DNA of 64,000 nucleotides, from assembly GCA_028284195.1 (NCBI GenBank), contig JANQSE010000004.1, positions 54,558-118,557 on the forward strand, written 5' to 3'. The notes beneath the pieces are model-generated. The model had not been told where the DNA came from. It saw nothing but the letters and a program-made list of their open reading frames with translations, and ran no database searches. Positions 35,988-45,484 of the stretch are shown piece by piece. The stretch comes from Balneola sp. Its GTDB lineage: Bacteria > Bacteroidota > Rhodothermia > Balneolales > Balneolaceae. A program made the translations under genes and the position numbers. How positions within the stretch are numbered: position 1 is the stretch's first letter; the number at the start of each line of letters is the position of its first letter.

Positions 35988-37340
35988 TTAGAGCTTGTAC
36001 ACTTCTTCTTTGAATACTTTTCCCCGGTGTTCGTAGCTTTCAAACATATCGAAGGATGCACATGCAGGGCTTAATAGTACAATTTCGCCTCTTTTGGCTA
36101 CTTTTTTTGCTGTTCGTACTGCACGCATCATGCTGTCTGCCTTAACAAAGTTTGGAACGGCTTTGCCAAGTTGTTTCTGGATTTTATCTTGAGATTCACC
36201 AATTGCAATAATAGTGTGAGCCTTTTCTTTGATTTGGTCCTCAATCTCGCTGTAATCGTTTCCTTTGTCTCGTCCGCCTAAAATCAGCGTAATAGGTACG
36301 TGAAAACTATCCAGCGCAAACCATACTGCATTTACATTGGTTGCTTTGCTATCGTTGATGTATTTAACCCCGTCAACTTCTTTTACTTTTTCAAGCCGGT
36401 GTTCAACCCCCATGAATGATTTTAAGCTTTCGCGGATGGCATCATTTTTAATTTCGGCGGCTCTTGCTGCCAAAGCCGTTGCCAATCCATTATTCAGGTT
36501 GTGATTTCCACTGAGGCCTACTTCATATACTGGCATGAGTGTTTCTTCCTTATTGTTGAATTTGAAGATGATATGTTCGTTGCGTACAAAGGCTCCTTCG
36601 GGTACTTCGTTGAGATATGAAAAAGCCCAAAGCTGTGGTGACTTTTCTTTTTGCTGAAGAGACTCCACATGGTTTTTTATGATTGGGTCATCGTAATTAA
36701 AAATGAACCAATCCTTTTCCGTCTGGTTTTCTGTGATCCGAAATTTTGAAGCAGCGTAAGCTTCCACATTGTTTCCGTATCTGTTTAAATGGTCAGGTGT
36801 GATGTTGAGCAATAGACTGATATTGGCTCTGAAGCTTTCAATATGATCGAGTTGAAAGCTACTTACCTCAAGTATGTGATGTGCCGGAGTACGATCAACA
36901 ACATCCGAAAAAGCAATACCAATGTTACCAGAAACAGTATGTTCTTTCTTTGCCGATTTCCACATATGATCTATCCAGTTGGTAACGGTGGTTTTGCCGT
37001 TGCTGCCGGTAGTGGCAATAATCTTTTGGTTTGTAAACCAGCTTGCCGCTTCAATTTCAGAAAAGACTTTTTTACCCGAGTTCAGATAGTATTGAACAAT
37101 TGGAGCTTCGGTTGGTACGCCCGGGCTTACTACGGCAAACTCCCCTGATTGTGCTTTTTCTGAATGGCCACTTTCTTCGAAGCTGATCTGGGCATTAATT
37201 AGTTGTTGCTTCCAATCGTTTTTAATTACTCCAAAATCAGACACAAAAACTTCGGCTCCTTTTCTTTTGAGAAGCAAAGCGGCAGCAATTCCACTTTTAG
37301 CAGCACCAATCACCACGATATGTTTTCCCTGAACGCTCAT
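35988..37340 (-). CDS. murD: UDP-N-acetylmuramoylalanine--D-glutamate ligase
   Basis: About 450 residues from MSVQGKHIVVIGAAKSGIAA at 37340; the frame is open to 37397 but the ATG at 37340 overlaps the mraY stop as TAATG, the cluster's usual coupling, and fits the family length. ATP loop IATTGSNGKTTVTNWI, central LLNITPDHLNRYG, C-terminal YINDSKATNVNAVWFAL and LILGGRDKGNDYSE. Adds D-Glu. Confidence 0.96.
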   Translation of the reverse strand: MSVQGKHIVVIGAAKSGIAAALLLKRKGAEVFVSDFGVIKNDWKQQLINAQISFEESGHSEKAQSGEFAVVSPGVPTEAPIVQYYLNSGKKVFSEIEAASWFTNQKIIATTGSNGKTTVTNWIDHMWKSAKKEHTVSGNIGIAFSDVVDRTPAHHILEVSSFQLDHIESFRANISLLLNITPDHLNRYGNNVEAYAASKFRITENQTEKDWFIFNYDDPIIKNHVESLQQKEKSPQLWAFSYLNEVPEGAFVRNEHIIFKFNNKEETLMPVYEVGLSGNHNLNNGLATALAARAAEIKNDAIRESLKSFMGVEHRLEKVKEVDGVKYINDSKATNVNAVWFALDSFHVPITLILGGRDKGNDYSEIEDQIKEKAHTIIAIGESQDKIQKQLGKAVPNFVKADSMMRAVRTAKKVAKRGEIVLLSPACASFDMFESYEHRGKVFKEEVYKL

Positions 37341-38473
37341 TATCTGATCTTCAGGGTTAAGAGGCTTAAAATTCCCATCATCACCGTGATGATCCAAAAT
37401 CGAACAACTATCTTTTGTTCTGACCAGCCCTGTTTTTCAAAATGATGATGAATGGGTGTCATCAGGAATACACGTTTTCCTTCGCCGTATTTCTTTTTTG
37501 TGTACCTGAAGTAGGAGGTTTGGATTATCACCGAAAGAGTTTCGAAGAAGAATACACCGCAGATGAATGGGAGTAACAGCTCTTTGTGAAGCATAAGCCC
37601 TAAAGCACCAAAAGCTCCGCCAAGCGCAAGAGATCCTGTATCACCCATAAATACAGAAGCCGGATTAGTGTTATACCATAAGAACCCCATACAGCCACCA
37701 ATTAAAGCGGCACAAAAAATGGTGAGTTCACCTGCACCGGGCAGATACATAATATCAAGGTATTCGGATAGGTCGGTTCGTCCTGATACATATGAGAAAA
37801 TCGCAAATACAAAACCGCAGATGGCTGAAACTCCTGATGCAAGCCCGTCTAATCCATCGGTTAAGTTAGTGGCGTTACTTACTGCAGTAATTACAAAGAT
37901 GGCTACGGGGATGTAGATCAACCAGCCAATTTCATCGCCAAAAAACGCATAATCTATATTTACACTTTTAAGAAACGGAACAGTTGATAATGTGTTTACA
38001 TCAGCAAAACTGGGGTGAAAGTACAGCACGGCTCCTACTACAGAACCAACAACAACCTGACCTATAATTTTGAACCTGCCCGCTAAACCGCTTTTATTTT
38101 TACGAACTACTTTTATGTAGTCATCAATAAACCCAACCAATCCAAGTGCTATAACAACGAATACGATCAGCCAGGCATAAATGCTGTCCATTTTCATAAA
38201 CAGCACAGAAGGAATGATAACTGCCAGCAGAATAATAACTCCTCCCATTGAAGGCGTTCCGGCTTTTGCTTTGTGATGGTCTAAGCCTACATCATCACGA
38301 ATAACTTCTTTTAGCTGCATGCCTTTTAGCCATTTAATAATCCGGTGGCCTATAATTAAGCTAATGATCACAGAAGTAACAGCAGCCAGGCCTGTACGTG
38401 TAGAAATGTATTGTATAGCTCCCGCACCGGGGAAATCGAAAGTATCCAGCCAGGTAAATAACTCGTATAACAT
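37340..38473 (-). CDS. mraY: Phospho-N-acetylmuramoyl-pentapeptide transferase
   Basis: A 377-residue polytopic enzyme with about ten helices. GTPSMGGVIIL, the catalytic Asp region GFIDDYIKVVRKNKSGLAG, NATNLTDGLDGLASGVS, FMGDTGSLALGGAFGALGLM and the C-terminal HHHFEKQGWSEQKIVVRFW are all present. Makes lipid I on undecaprenyl phosphate. It directly follows murE (TGATG overlap), with murF missing between them. Confidence 0.98.
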   Translation of the reverse strand: MLYELFTWLDTFDFPGAGAIQYISTRTGLAAVTSVIISLIIGHRIIKWLKGMQLKEVIRDDVGLDHHKAKAGTPSMGGVIILLAVIIPSVLFMKMDSIYAWLIVFVVIALGLVGFIDDYIKVVRKNKSGLAGRFKIIGQVVVGSVVGAVLYFHPSFADVNTLSTVPFLKSVNIDYAFFGDEIGWLIYIPVAIFVITAVSNATNLTDGLDGLASGVSAICGFVFAIFSYVSGRTDLSEYLDIMYLPGAGELTIFCAALIGGCMGFLWYNTNPASVFMGDTGSLALGGAFGALGLMLHKELLLPFICGVFFFETLSVIIQTSYFRYTKKKYGEGKRVFLMTPIHHHFEKQGWSEQKIVVRFWIITVMMGILSLLTLKIR

Positions 38474-39933
38474 CAGAGTTCTCCTTTGGCTTTAAGTTCA
38501 AGTGCTTCTCTGGCAGTTATCCGGTCGTCGAACGGGTGTTTTTCACCATTAATTTCCTGATAGTCTTCATGCCCTTTGCCGGCAATCAAAATTATATCGT
38601 GTACAGAGGCTGCTTCTACCGCTTTGAAAATGGCATCTTTACGTGAAGTGAGGCTTGTTACATTTTCTGTGGATTCGAACCCTTGCAAAATATCAGCAAT
38701 GATAAGATCGGGATTTTCCGTTCTTGGATTGTCGCTCGTAACAATGATCTCATCAGCAAAGGCAGCCGCAGCTTTTGCCATTTCCGGCCGTTTGGCAGCA
38801 TCCCGGTCACCACCGGCTCCAAAAACACAGTAGATGAATTGTTTCTCTGATTTCATTCCTGCGAGGGTTTTCAGAACATTGTACAAAGCATCCGGAGTGT
38901 GTGCATAATCTACAATTACGGTTGGTTGAGGAGATGAATTATCAAGAACCACTTGTTCCATCCGTCCGGCAGCACCTTTAGCTTTAGCCAATGCCAAAAG
39001 GGTTTTTTGTTCATCAATCCCGAGTTCTTTGCAGATTAAAAAAGCTTCAGCAATATTGTATGCGTTAAAATCACCAACCAATGGAGATGAAATCACGTTG
39101 CCATCTACTTCTATTTTAAGTCCGTTTGGGGTGTTTTCCAGAATGTTTGCATTCTTGTTGAATGACAGTTCCACGATCTTGGCTTTTGTATTGCCAATCA
39201 TATGGGTGCCTTGCTCATCATCCATATTAATAATTGCAGAAGCCTCTTCAGGAAGCGAATCAAAAAGTATTTTTTTTGCGGAGGCATATTCTTCTACGGT
39301 ATTATGGTAATCCAGATGATCATGAGAAAGGTTGGTAAATGCAGCTACTGAAAATTCGATGCCACCAACTCTGGCTTGGTCTAAAGCGTGAGAAGAAACT
39401 TCCATAACCAAATATTCTGATCCGGCTTCTATCATTTTTCTCATGTCATCAGCCAGTTCAATCGGATCGGCAGTGGTGAGTTTGCTATCGAATGATTCTG
39501 TTAAAATTCTTTTAGCTACAGTACCCAAAAGGGAAGTTTTTTTCCCGCAGGCGCATAATACCTGATACACTAGTGTTGCTGTGGTAGTTTTGCCGTTAGT
39601 TCCCGTAACTCCTACTATCGTCATTTGCTTAGCAGGGTTTTCGGCAAACTTTTGTGCAAGAGGCCCAACTAATATTCGGGTATTTTCCACTTCAATCACA
39701 CAAACTTCTGCATCGGTGTAATAGCTTTCTTCACAGATAATTACTTTTGCCCCTTGATGTACAGCGTCATCCAAAAACATATGTCCGTCAACTTCTGTGC
39801 CTTCGATCGCGATAAAAACGGAGCCTTCGATAACTTGTCGGGAATCCTGAACAAGCGGACCAATCTCGCCTTCCGGTTTACAGTGGGAAGTATTTAAAGG
39901 ATTGATAAACTCTATGAGTTCAGGAGTGGTCAA
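38473..39933 (-). CDS. murE: UDP-MurNAc-tripeptide synthetase MurE
   Basis: A 486-residue Mur ligase. P-loop IVGVTGTNGKTTTATLVYQV, FTNLSHDHLDYHNTVEEYAS and VDYAHTPDALYNVL. The specificity loop reads VTSDNPRTENPDLI; the D-N-P-R motif marks addition of meso-diaminopimelate. The start is TTG at 39933, directly after the PBP stop (TAGTTG), with AGAGGA upstream; no better ATG is in frame. Confidence 0.96.
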   Translation of the reverse strand: MTTPELIEFINPLNTSHCKPEGEIGPLVQDSRQVIEGSVFIAIEGTEVDGHMFLDDAVHQGAKVIICEESYYTDAEVCVIEVENTRILVGPLAQKFAENPAKQMTIVGVTGTNGKTTTATLVYQVLCACGKKTSLLGTVAKRILTESFDSKLTTADPIELADDMRKMIEAGSEYLVMEVSSHALDQARVGGIEFSVAAFTNLSHDHLDYHNTVEEYASAKKILFDSLPEEASAIINMDDEQGTHMIGNTKAKIVELSFNKNANILENTPNGLKIEVDGNVISSPLVGDFNAYNIAEAFLICKELGIDEQKTLLALAKAKGAAGRMEQVVLDNSSPQPTVIVDYAHTPDALYNVLKTLAGMKSEKQFIYCVFGAGGDRDAAKRPEMAKAAAAFADEIIVTSDNPRTENPDLIIADILQGFESTENVTSLTSRKDAIFKAVEAASVHDIILIAGKGHEDYQEINGEKHPFDDRITAREALELKAKGEL

Positions 39934-42099
39934 CTAATTTTCCTCTTTAGTTAAAAGTTCCAGAGACCTGGCTTTGCCGCGGATCGTAACTGTACTACCG
40001 ATACGCATCATTTCTCCGGCCTTTGGGAACTGACGTTCTACAGTACCCGAGCGGTATATTTCGGATTTTAAACCTAGTTCTGTTAACAGTGTGGATGCGT
40101 TTCTCATGCTCATCCCTCTCAACTCAGGCACTTTCGTAAAGCCTTCTTTTATGGTCGAACTATCAATTGGTGAATAGGTTTCCGAAAGTGTGAGAATAAT
40201 TTCTTCTCCAGCAGGAAGCGGGATTCCGGCCTCTACACTTTGGGCTGTTACATATCCTGACTTTCCTTCAAATTTATAAGGAAAACGCAATCTTGTAAGC
40301 ATTTTTTCAGACGCATCCCGGCCGACACCGATCAAGGAAGGAGCTTTTGTGATAAATTCAATTTCTTGCTCGGGTTTCATACTTCTTTGAATATCACTGT
40401 CTAAGCCGGCAATTCTTTTTGCAGTCTCTTTGAAAATAGGCCCGGCAGTGTAGCCGCCATATCCACTCGTTTTGGGTTCGTTAAGTACAATCAGGCATAC
40501 ATACTTAGGATCTTCAACCGGGAAGAAACCCACGAATGAAGCCAGATATTTATTAGAATATCGTCCCTGATATACCTTTTTGGCTGTTCCGGTTTTTCCG
40601 GCAATACGTAAGCCGTCAATTTGAGCCCAATCTCCTGTTCCTGAATCAGTGATCACACTTTCAAATACAGGCATTAATCTATCTATAGTTTTTTTGTTGG
40701 CTACCCTTCGGATCTCTGTTGGCTTATTTTTTAGGACAGTATTTCCATGTTGATCTTCAATTCTATCTACCAGGTAAGGGCGCATTAATATTCCACCATT
40801 TGCAAAAGCAGCATAAGCCTGAGCAACCTGAAGGGGAGTGGCTAGTATTTCGTAGCCGTGGCTCATCCATGGAAGGCTAACCAAACTCCAGTCGTAAGGT
40901 TTGTTTAAAATGCCCGCTGCTTCTCCTGAAAGATCAATATTGGTTTCTGAACCAAAGCCCAGATTTCGGGCATATTGATAGAATACTTTTTTATTGAGCC
41001 GCATTGCTATTTGTGCAGTTGCAATGTTCGAGGATTTCATGATCACTTCCTGGAAAGTCATATTTCCCAGCGGGTCATGATCCCGAAGGGTCAATCCATG
41101 AATTACTACCTCTCCTGATTTCGGGGTTTCGAAAATTTCGTTGAAGTTAACGGCGTTTTGTTCTACGGCAGCTATAGCGGTTACAAGTTTAAAAGTTGAT
41201 CCGGGTTCCAGCATATCAGAAATGGCGAAGTTTCTTCGGTTTTCATTTTCCGTTTTGCCAGGAAAGTTGGGATCGTAAGTAGGATAATTGGCCATTGCTT
41301 TTATAGCACCCGTTTTTGGGTCTATAATGATCCCAGTTCCATATTCTGCCAGGTGCTTTTCTACGCCTTTCTTCAACTCATCTTCAAGAATTGCCTGAAT
41401 GTATGAATCAATAGTTGTATGAATGGATTTGCCGTTTTCAGGAAGCTTTTTTGGAGCACCTACATAAGCCGAAATTTTGTCCCGGCGATCTCGGCGTACC
41501 TGTTGAATTCCATCTTCGCCTTTAAGGTGTTTATCATAGTAAGCTTCCAGGCCGGTTTTACCATCCATCTGATGATCCACAAACCCCAAGGAATGGGAAG
41601 CAAGTGAACCAAAGGTATATCTGCGTTTAAAACTTTCTTCAACAATTACTCCTTTAATCCCAAGTGCTTTAACTTCATCTCTGGAAATTGTGTTCAGGTT
41701 TTTTGCCAGAACAATGTATTGCGAGTTAGAAGGGGCATTCGCAATCTTTTCTTTATAGTAAGCTGCCGGAAGCTCGGTTTCCTTAGCTAGTACCTTTGCA
41801 AGATCATTTATCTGCTGTGGGGTTACCGTATTTCCATCCAGGTCTTTGAACTTGGGATCAAGTGCTATTAGGTAATTAGCGGCGTTAGTAGCCAGCAGAG
41901 TACCGTTCGAATCATAAATACTACCTCTTTGCGCAGGTATCGCAATAGAATCTACAGCTTGTTGGCTCCAGAGTTCACGGAGCTCCTCACCTTCTATGTA
42001 ATTAATCCTGATTAACTGAAAAGCCAGTACACAGGGGATTAAAAGCAGTAATCCGAAAACCAGGAACATACGGCTCAATATGGCAGTTCGTTCCGTCAT
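39934..42099 (-). CDS. ftsI: Class B PBP / FtsI with two PASTA domains
   Basis: A 721-residue transpeptidase: one N-terminal helix (about 12-30), PBP dimer domain, then the penicillin-binding domain with STFK (EPGSTFKLVTAIAA), SSN (MKSSNIATAQIAM) and KTG (IAGKTGTAKKVYQG). Two PASTA repeats follow (about 580-640, APSLIGVGRDASEKML; about 655-715, KVPELRGMSMRNASTLLTEL). It cross-links septal peptidoglycan with FtsW. PASTA tails are typical of Gram-positive and Bacteroidota-type FtsI and absent from E. coli FtsI. Confidence 0.95.
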   Translation of the reverse strand: MTERTAILSRMFLVFGLLLLIPCVLAFQLIRINYIEGEELRELWSQQAVDSIAIPAQRGSIYDSNGTLLATNAANYLIALDPKFKDLDGNTVTPQQINDLAKVLAKETELPAAYYKEKIANAPSNSQYIVLAKNLNTISRDEVKALGIKGVIVEESFKRRYTFGSLASHSLGFVDHQMDGKTGLEAYYDKHLKGEDGIQQVRRDRRDKISAYVGAPKKLPENGKSIHTTIDSYIQAILEDELKKGVEKHLAEYGTGIIIDPKTGAIKAMANYPTYDPNFPGKTENENRRNFAISDMLEPGSTFKLVTAIAAVEQNAVNFNEIFETPKSGEVVIHGLTLRDHDPLGNMTFQEVIMKSSNIATAQIAMRLNKKVFYQYARNLGFGSETNIDLSGEAAGILNKPYDWSLVSLPWMSHGYEILATPLQVAQAYAAFANGGILMRPYLVDRIEDQHGNTVLKNKPTEIRRVANKKTIDRLMPVFESVITDSGTGDWAQIDGLRIAGKTGTAKKVYQGRYSNKYLASFVGFFPVEDPKYVCLIVLNEPKTSGYGGYTAGPIFKETAKRIAGLDSDIQRSMKPEQEIEFITKAPSLIGVGRDASEKMLTRLRFPYKFEGKSGYVTAQSVEAGIPLPAGEEIILTLSETYSPIDSSTIKEGFTKVPELRGMSMRNASTLLTELGLKSEIYRSGTVERQFPKAGEMMRIGSTVTIRGKARSLELLTKEEN

Positions 42100-42516
42100 C
42101 TACTTCTCGATCTCGATTACTTTATCTGCCGGGCCGCCATTTACAAAACCGGCAGCTTCCGCTTTATTGTATATCTCAGCCGGGCCAATCATGCGATCGT
42201 ACTGGAGTTTAAGCACATCATGCTGGCTGCGTACCTTGTTGTATTCGCTTTCCAATTTTTGAACTTCCTCCAATAGTTCTTGCGTGGCAAAAACATGGGT
42301 AAGGTAAAGAAAGCCGAATGCGCCAATTGCGATTGTTGCCAGAATGATTTTCCAGGGTTTTATTCCCTGAATAGTTTTCTTTACCGACTTAGATGCCTTG
42401 TTACCTGCAGCTCTTTTCTCTTTTGGAGGTAAAGATGGAGATGCTATGTCAGGTAAAGGCACTTTACGAAGGTTAGGTCGGGTTTCGCGCTGCTTGAGTG
42501 GGGATTGCACGATCAT
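42100..42516 (-). CDS. FtsL-like bitopic division protein
   Basis: A 138-residue protein with a 55-residue basic cytoplasmic region, one membrane helix (WKIILATIAIGAFGFLYLTH) and a short coiled-coil (ELLEEVQKLESEYNKVRSQH). Sequence is poorly conserved, but size, topology, leucine-heptad coil and the slot between rsmH and ftsI are those of FtsL. It should pair with an FtsB-like protein and FtsQ. Overlaps rsmH by four bases (ATGA). Confidence 0.75.
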   Translation of the reverse strand: MIVQSPLKQRETRPNLRKVPLPDIASPSLPPKEKRAAGNKASKSVKKTIQGIKPWKIILATIAIGAFGFLYLTHVFATQELLEEVQKLESEYNKVRSQHDVLKLQYDRMIGPAEIYNKAEAAGFVNGGPADKVIEIEK

Positions 42517-43439
42517 TGACTTCCTCCTTCTGTTTTTTCCGCTATCCGGAGTTTAGCACTTCGGGCAGCTGGATTTTTAGCAACCTCTTCGGGCGAAGGG
42601 GTTATCACCTGTCTGTTCACAGGTGCTAGTGGGGAAAGAACATTACCGTAGAAATCTTTTTGGATTTCTCCATCGTGATTTCCGGCTTTAAAAAATTTTT
42701 TAAGAATACGATCTTCAAGCGAATGATATGACATGGCCACAATTCTTCCGCCCGGTTTTAATAATTCTACCGATTGGGTAAGAACATCTTTCAGTGCGTC
42801 CAACTCGCGGTTAACTTCAATACGTATTCCCTGAAATACTCTCGCAAGAGATTTTACGGCAAACTTAGCTGGTACAAGCTCTTTTATGATAGCAGCAAGT
42901 TCTCCGGTAGTCTCAATCGGACGATTATTTATAATCTCATGGGCAATTTGTCGGCTGGCACGCTCCTCGCCATAATGAAAAATGATATCGCGAAGAGATT
43001 CATAATCGTAATTATTCACTACCTGATAAGCCGAAACACCGGATAGATTGCCCATTCTCATATCAAGCGGGCCGTCTTCCTGAAAACTAAAACCACGTTC
43101 CGCTTCCTTAATCTGATGTGTTGAAACACCGAGATCAAGAAGTATTCCGGCTACCTGACCTTTTACTTGGGGAGGTAGAAATGTTGTCAGATAGCCGAAA
43201 TTACCTTTCAAAACGTTAAAACGATCATCTTTTCCGATTCTGGCCGTAGCTGCAGCTATTGCTTCATCATCCTGATCAATTGCATAGAGTTGCCCTTTAT
43301 CGCTTAAACGAGACAAAATTCCCCTGGAATGACCTCCGCCACCAAGAGTTCCGTCTATATATATAGCATCGGGGTCTGTAATAAGAGCCTCCATACATTC
43401 ATGGAGCATTACAGGAATATGCTCATGATATGTAGCCAT
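42513..43439 (-). CDS. rsmH: 16S rRNA m4C1402 methyltransferase RsmH
   Basis: About 308 residues from MATYHEHIPVMLHECMEAL at 43439; a frame extension to 43451 overlaps mraZ and adds four residues. SAM motif YIDGTLGGGGHSRGIL, YAIDQDDEAI, LDLGVSTHQIKEAERGFSF, and the C-terminal AMSYHSLEDRILKKFF are diagnostic of RsmH (MraW). Methylates C1402 of 16S rRNA in the P site. It follows mraZ with one base between stop and start. Confidence 0.97.
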   Translation of the reverse strand: MATYHEHIPVMLHECMEALITDPDAIYIDGTLGGGGHSRGILSRLSDKGQLYAIDQDDEAIAAATARIGKDDRFNVLKGNFGYLTTFLPPQVKGQVAGILLDLGVSTHQIKEAERGFSFQEDGPLDMRMGNLSGVSAYQVVNNYDYESLRDIIFHYGEERASRQIAHEIINNRPIETTGELAAIIKELVPAKFAVKSLARVFQGIRIEVNRELDALKDVLTQSVELLKPGGRIVAMSYHSLEDRILKKFFKAGNHDGEIQKDFYGNVLSPLAPVNRQVITPSPEEVAKNPAARSAKLRIAEKTEGGSQ

Positions 43440-43440
43440 C

Positions 43441-43911
43441 TCAATCACCATCGATTTCTAAATCTCCTCCTAGCACTTGTTCAAAAATGCTTTCGATGGA
43501 TTCCTGGCTTACTTTAGAGTCAGCAGCTTGTAGTTTTTGAGGAGACCAAACCTCAATGTGTTCACCCATACCAATAAATACCACTTTTGATTCTATGGCT
43601 GAATAACTGATATGGTCGGTGGGGATAGCAATACGGTGTTGTTTGTCGAGGGAAACATCTTCGGCGTATCGCAACAAGTAGCGTTTAACAATCCGGCCGT
43701 TTTTGCTGAAAGAATTGATCTTTGATAGTCGCTCCTCTACATGCTGCCATTCATTTTCAGGGTAGAGGTAGAGACATTCTTCGGATTGTCCGCGAACGAT
43801 AGTGAATCGTTCCTGAGCGTGGGGACTGAGGCTTTTGCGCAGTTTGGCAGGGAAGGCTACACGACCTTTATCGTCTATAGAATGCTCGTATTGTCCTTTA
43901 AAACCAGGCAC
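43441..43911 (-). CDS. mraZ: Transcriptional regulator MraZ
   Basis: About 156 residues, two tandem SpoVT/AbrB-like domains: FKGQYEHSIDDKGRVAFPAK and YAEDVSLDKQHRIAIPTDHI. I place the start at the GTG at 43911 (reads M-P-G-FKGQYEHS), where a GAGGGA ribosome-binding site lies at the right distance and the length fits the family. The ATG at 43968 would add 19 unrelated residues and begins inside the proposed MraZ boxes. MraZ represses its own dcw promoter in E. coli. Confidence 0.93.
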   Translation of the reverse strand: MPGFKGQYEHSIDDKGRVAFPAKLRKSLSPHAQERFTIVRGQSEECLYLYPENEWQHVEERLSKINSFSKNGRIVKRYLLRYAEDVSLDKQHRIAIPTDHISYSAIESKVVFIGMGEHIEVWSPQKLQAADSKVSQESIESIFEQVLGGDLEIDGD

Positions 43912-43962
43912 AAGTTCCCTCAGAGGTATTAAGATTGCTAAATTTGATTGGATGTAGAAAAT

Positions 43963-43987
43963 CCCCACGATCTACCACATCACTCCA
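43963..43987 (-). promoter_or_regulatory. MraZ box array (three TGGNN, 10-nt period)
   Basis: On the minus strand, TGGAG-TGATG-TGGTA-GATCG-TGGGG places a TGG word at 43987, 43977 and 43967, exactly 10 bases apart. This is the TGGGA-N5 direct-repeat layout bound by the MraZ ring in E. coli. It lies between the predicted promoter and the mraZ start, as expected for autoregulation. Confidence 0.65.
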
Positions 43988-43988
43988 T

Positions 43989-44018
43989 AATGTACCCTAA
44001 AAATATGATATCAGTCAA
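43989..44018 (-). promoter_or_regulatory. Candidate dcw promoter
   Basis: TTGACT (44018-44013), 18-base spacer, TACATT (43994-43989) on the minus strand. The expected start of transcription falls inside the MraZ box array. A housekeeping-type match by eye, not a TAnnTTTG site. Confidence 0.45.
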
Positions 44019-44181
44019 GATTTTTGTTGAACAAATTCAAAAAAGATTTGAATGCGTTAAATAAGGATAGATTTCAGGATTGTGGGAGAGGGTGGGGGAA
44101 GAATAGATAAAATCCTCTTTTCCAAAGTAGAGCTTAGTCTAACAAATTATTTATTTTGGCTTTTACTACATTTATAGGCAT

Positions 44182-45480
44182 ATGAGTAACTTTAAAGATC
44201 CAGCTGAATTTTGGGATTTCTTAATTGAAAACCGATATAGAATAAGTACACCAATAATTGCTTCTATTTCTGTTTGCTTACTTCTTCTGAGTATTGTGGA
44301 AGATGATTCATTAAAATTAAGTTTATGCGGTGTCTCAGCAATGCTCATATTCATAATTTGGTCTTTTGGTAGAAGTTTGCCAAAGGCAAAAAAAGGGAAA
44401 GCAATATTAATTGCTATTAAGTCTGAGGATAAGGATGACCAAACAAATTTCTTCTCTGATTTCAAAGAATTTTTCATGACAGAAGATGTAAAAATTGAGT
44501 TGGTCCAATTGCCAAACTACTATGCGAAAAAAGCAAACAGTTCTAATTGGCTAAAATTTTCTAAAAAAACTAAATGCGATTTTGTTTTGTGGGGAAGCAT
44601 TAAAAAAAGGAATGTAAAAGATGTGGAAAATATTGTACTGAATCTGAAATCAGGTTTGAGGCATACACCAATAGACGAAAACCTAAGCGAGAGATTGAAA
44701 GAAGAGATGGTTAATACAGGTGCAAATGGTCAGATATTCCTTAATGTAAATAATGAATATTTAGAAACGCAGAAAATTGCTGAATGGATAAATATTTATT
44801 CTCGCTACTTATTGATAATAGCTGCTAATCTAGATGGGGATTATAACTACTCAATAACTGAGATTCCAAAGCTAGGTCAGACAATAGATTATGCAAGTAA
44901 TAAAAATGGCTCAATCATTAGAATTAAATCCAAACTAAAAGCAAGACTTCTTGAGGCCTATGAAAATAAAATTAACATACTTTATGGAAAGTGGAGAAGC
45001 ACAAGAAATATTGAATTATTAGATGAAGTTTTTGCTACAGCAAAAAAAGCATTAACCTTGAATTCATCTTCGGGGCTCGTAAATTTCATTGCTATTTATG
45101 AAATAGTTAAAAATAATGCTCCAAAAAAAGCAATCAAATTGTTGACTCCATACAGCAAGCAAACTGGTTTGCCAAGGCTTAATCTTGCTTTTTGTTATGT
45201 GTTAGTCAATAATTTTGAAAAGGCTATTGAACTGTATGAATCAAATAATTTCTTAAAAATAGAAATAGCTGCAATAGAGCAAATTGAAGAGTTTTGTATT
45301 TGGTTTCTTGAAAGCTCTAAAGATAGCCGGGTGTACTTAATTTTGTGCTTGATAAATTTCTTTGGGAAAGAGGATATTGCATTAGCAAAAAAAGATTATG
45401 AGCATTTCTTTCACTACGTAAAGGAAACAGGAAAGGGAGAAAAAGCATTGGAGTTATTACAAGGGATGATAAATAAATAA
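44182..45480 (+). CDS. Orphan membrane protein with TPR-like C-terminus
   Basis: A 432-residue protein not recognised as a known family. Two membrane helices (about 22-38 and 48-66) are followed by a cytoplasmic or periplasmic region containing FSKKTKCDFVLWGSIKKRNV, which resembles the D-x-V-L-x-G-S element of TolB_N/FlgO-like modules, and a helical C-terminal half of TPR-like pairs (KKAIKLLTPYSKQTGLPRLN, NFEKAIELYESNNFLK). The gene is visibly AT-richer than its neighbours, with many AAA and ATA-type codons, and stands alone divergent to mraZ, which suggests later acquisition. Confidence 0.75.
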   Translation: MSNFKDPAEFWDFLIENRYRISTPIIASISVCLLLLSIVEDDSLKLSLCGVSAMLIFIIWSFGRSLPKAKKGKAILIAIKSEDKDDQTNFFSDFKEFFMTEDVKIELVQLPNYYAKKANSSNWLKFSKKTKCDFVLWGSIKKRNVKDVENIVLNLKSGLRHTPIDENLSERLKEEMVNTGANGQIFLNVNNEYLETQKIAEWINIYSRYLLIIAANLDGDYNYSITEIPKLGQTIDYASNKNGSIIRIKSKLKARLLEAYENKINILYGKWRSTRNIELLDEVFATAKKALTLNSSSGLVNFIAIYEIVKNNAPKKAIKLLTPYSKQTGLPRLNLAFCYVLVNNFEKAIELYESNNFLKIEIAAIEQIEEFCIWFLESSKDSRVYLILCLINFFGKEDIALAKKDYEHFFHYVKETGKGEKALELLQGMINK

Positions 45481-45484
45481 TCTA

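Noticed and set aside
43912..43968. ATG at 43968 as start of mraZ
   Set aside because: It lies inside the MraZ box array and adds residues not found in the family; GTG at 43911 has a good ribosome-binding site.
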